This document shows positions 62,310-64,000 of a stretch of DNA of 64,000 nucleotides, one piece after another; positions within the stretch are counted from its first letter, which is position 1, and each line of letters opens with the position of its first letter. Made by a program: the position numbers and the translations under genes. The stretch comes from Sipunculus nudus (lineage: Eukaryota; Annelida; Sipuncula; Golfingiida; Sipunculidae), in assembly GCA_026874595.1 (NCBI GenBank), contig CM049308.1:15870001-15934000 (forward strand), given 5' to 3'. A model generated the notes under the pieces. The model worked only from the letters and a program-made list of their open reading frames with translations. It made no database searches and was not told the DNA's origin.

Positions 62310-62603
62310 TAATGTACAAACCAGAGATACACATTACAACATATATGATTACAATGATTACAAGATTCAAAGTTTCATGAAGTCATACTGACTTTTACAG
62401 CAGATATCATGGAAATATAGAAGTTCCACAAATTAACTGATAAATAATCTATCATCTGTCATTCATTTCTTTTGATCATCAACAAATACCTACCACTAGT
62501 AGTTATGTTCTCTTTGAGAGTTTACTAACATTACATGTGCTGTACAATGACACAGGACCAGGGGTTTTGCACCTACTTCCCTCATGTGGATGTAGGACAA
62601 AAG

Positions 62604-62625
62604 CCCCCCCCCCCCCCCCCCCCCC
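62604..62625. repeat. Poly-C run
   Basis: 22 consecutive C, followed by purine-rich GGACAAAAG repeats (GGACAAAAGCC, GGACAAAAGACC, GGACAAAAGCC) up to about 62,680. Confidence 0.95.
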
Positions 62626-63149
62626 TGTTGGACAAAAGACCTCCATGTAAAAAGTCCATAGGACAAAAGCCTCCCAGATCAAAAAGCCCTCCTACCTTAA
62701 TGAAAAAGAAGGCAAAATCCCCCCTCCCCCATAAAAAAATATACCGTATTTATTCCAATTTGGCAATCCCTCTTATTTCTCGACCCCAAAAAATATTTTG
62801 AAAGCATAATTTCTAAAATGACTAATTTCGCGACTGCCAACAATGTTTCCTGTCGACGACATTTAGGTGAAATACCTCCGTCTCCCGCGGGCACCGCAGT
62901 TTGTATCTGACTAGATTCTTATTACTCTGAGCATCCACATCAAACTTGTATGCAATACAATTTTTGAAGATACAAAGATGCGTATTTCATAATATATAAA
63001 CATGATAAAGCGTTCAAGTTCCAAATGGGTGTCCGTGACGAAGCAATCTCGTGTACCATTCCTGGTATGCACGTGCCTCGTGTGCAATTCACATGGAATA
63101 TTTAGCAATAATATTTACAAGATAAAATGAAGCACGGGTGGTGGAACAA

Positions 63150-63265
63150 CTGTCACACAGTTGGAACAGTCATCTTAGTTAAGTTAAAATGACCCCGGTA
63201 AGTTTTTGGATGGGTGACCGCGCGTACAAAACAGGGCCTGATCGAGGGCACCGGAGCTGGAACAT
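63150..63265 (+). ncRNA. 5S rRNA-like fragment (5S-derived SINE or pseudogene)
   Basis: Contains AGTTAAGTTAAAATGACCCC then GGTAAGTTTTTGGATGGGTG and ACCGCGCGTAC. These line up with the internal control region and 3' half of 5S rRNA (AAGCAACGTCGGGCCTGGT, AGTACTTGGATGGGTGACCG, CCTGGGAA). The first half is not recognisable and stem bases are altered, so it is not a functional 5S gene. Confidence 0.45.
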
Positions 63266-63735
63266 TTTCGGTTGTATATATTTAACGCACTTTTACTTTC
63301 CTACATTTATTGCGTATTATGCAAATATAAGTTATCTGATAATTTTTTATATAGTCTTCTTCCAATTTGCGTGCAGCTGCTTGTCCCTTTACAGCCCACC
63401 GATATCGCCGCCTAGTGGGTAAACTTAAAACAACTGGTAGTTACATGAGTTGCCGTCTATCTCAAGTGATTGTACCTGTACGCGAAGTAGTGACCATTTT
63501 GAAAAGTGACTGAGCTCAGTTTGATTAATCATTTGCGGACTCCATATAATTCATGTGACAGATGCAAGCCTGTTTGTAGAAAATACTGTTAAGCTAACAA
63601 ACAAACTTATAATCCAACCGCATGCCTCTAAAATCTCGACCACCGCAAATTCTTGAGGAAGGTAATTTTCAAATATCCTCCATTATCTTGACCTCTGAGA
63701 AAATTAATTATTTTTAAGTGGTTGACAAATTAAAA

Positions 63736-64000
63736 CTAGAATACGGGTAGTCGACAAGCGACTACGTGTATCCGCCGAAATCAGAGTGGAATGGGTGAAG
63801 TGAGGCATGGATTGAGTGGCAAGGGAAAATAGAGTGAGATGTGTTGCATATTAGCATGGATGTCTGCAGCCAAAATGGATATGTAGGTTGTGCCACCTAC
63901 CACAAATGCAGAAAGCTGTCACATAAATGTAGGTGGCGCCACCTGCCACAAAAAAATCGAGAAAGCAATCCAAGATGTATAAACTCGCAAAATCTTTAGG
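63736..64000 (+). mobile_element. Repeat element A, copy 7, cut by the window end
   Basis: Starts CTAGAATACGGGTAGTCGAC with a perfect 5' hairpin GTAGTCG (63,747-63,753)/CGACTAC (63,759-63,765). An intact GGTGGCGCCACC is at 63,932. The element continues past 64,000. Confidence 0.8.

Overview
The window is animal nuclear DNA: AT-rich, intron-rich, with GT-AG splice signals and many interspersed repeats. It holds no prokaryotic operon, rRNA operon or CRISPR array. One gene can be reconstructed with confidence. It lies on the minus strand from about 42,985 down to 8,596 and encodes an R7-family regulator of G-protein signalling (RGS6/7/9/11 class; EGL-10/EAT-16 in nematodes). I joined 14 exons by reading splice signals and codon phase. 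They give about 407 residues in order: end of DEP, DHEX helices, linker, GGL domain (which in this family pairs with the Gbeta5 subunit) and a complete RGS domain with a stop codon. The N-terminal exons were not found and probably lie beyond 64,000. The repeat types (minisatellite-cored elements carrying ACGG/ACAG runs, and ends with a GCATAAGCTCAC motif) resemble the pearl/Helitron-like elements known from bivalves, so a mollusc or other lophotrochozoan is the best guess; this is inference.

Layout. 1-8,595: 3' flank of the gene, with a 39-bp tandem array and TA microsatellites. 8,596-23,554: exons 4-13 with introns holding MITEs, a nested repeat complex (10.97-13.70 kb), an orphan promoter-like segment (16.4 kb) and TA microsatellites. 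23,555-31,572: intron with a SINE-like piece and 4.6 kb of satellite-like elements (25.1-29.7 kb). 31,573-31,749: a pair of 52-nt alternative exons. 31,750-42,934: introns with exon 2, more repeat elements and a decayed LINE. 42,935-64,000: exon 1 of the visible part, then a long intron or upstream region with tandem arrays, further repeat families, a 2-kb TIR element and a 5S-like fragment.

Two observations stand out. First, a mutually exclusive exon pair (31,573-31,624 and 31,698-31,749) encodes the DEP-to-DHEX connector. Both exons are 52 nt with the same phase, are separated by a 73-nt intron, and either including both or skipping both creates an early stop. Second, the 12-bp palindrome GGTGGCGCCACC occurs at least 17 times intact, plus 11 times as exact CpG-deamination derivatives. 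It sits in the core units of at least four repeat families that otherwise look different, and two of those families are inserted into each other reciprocally.
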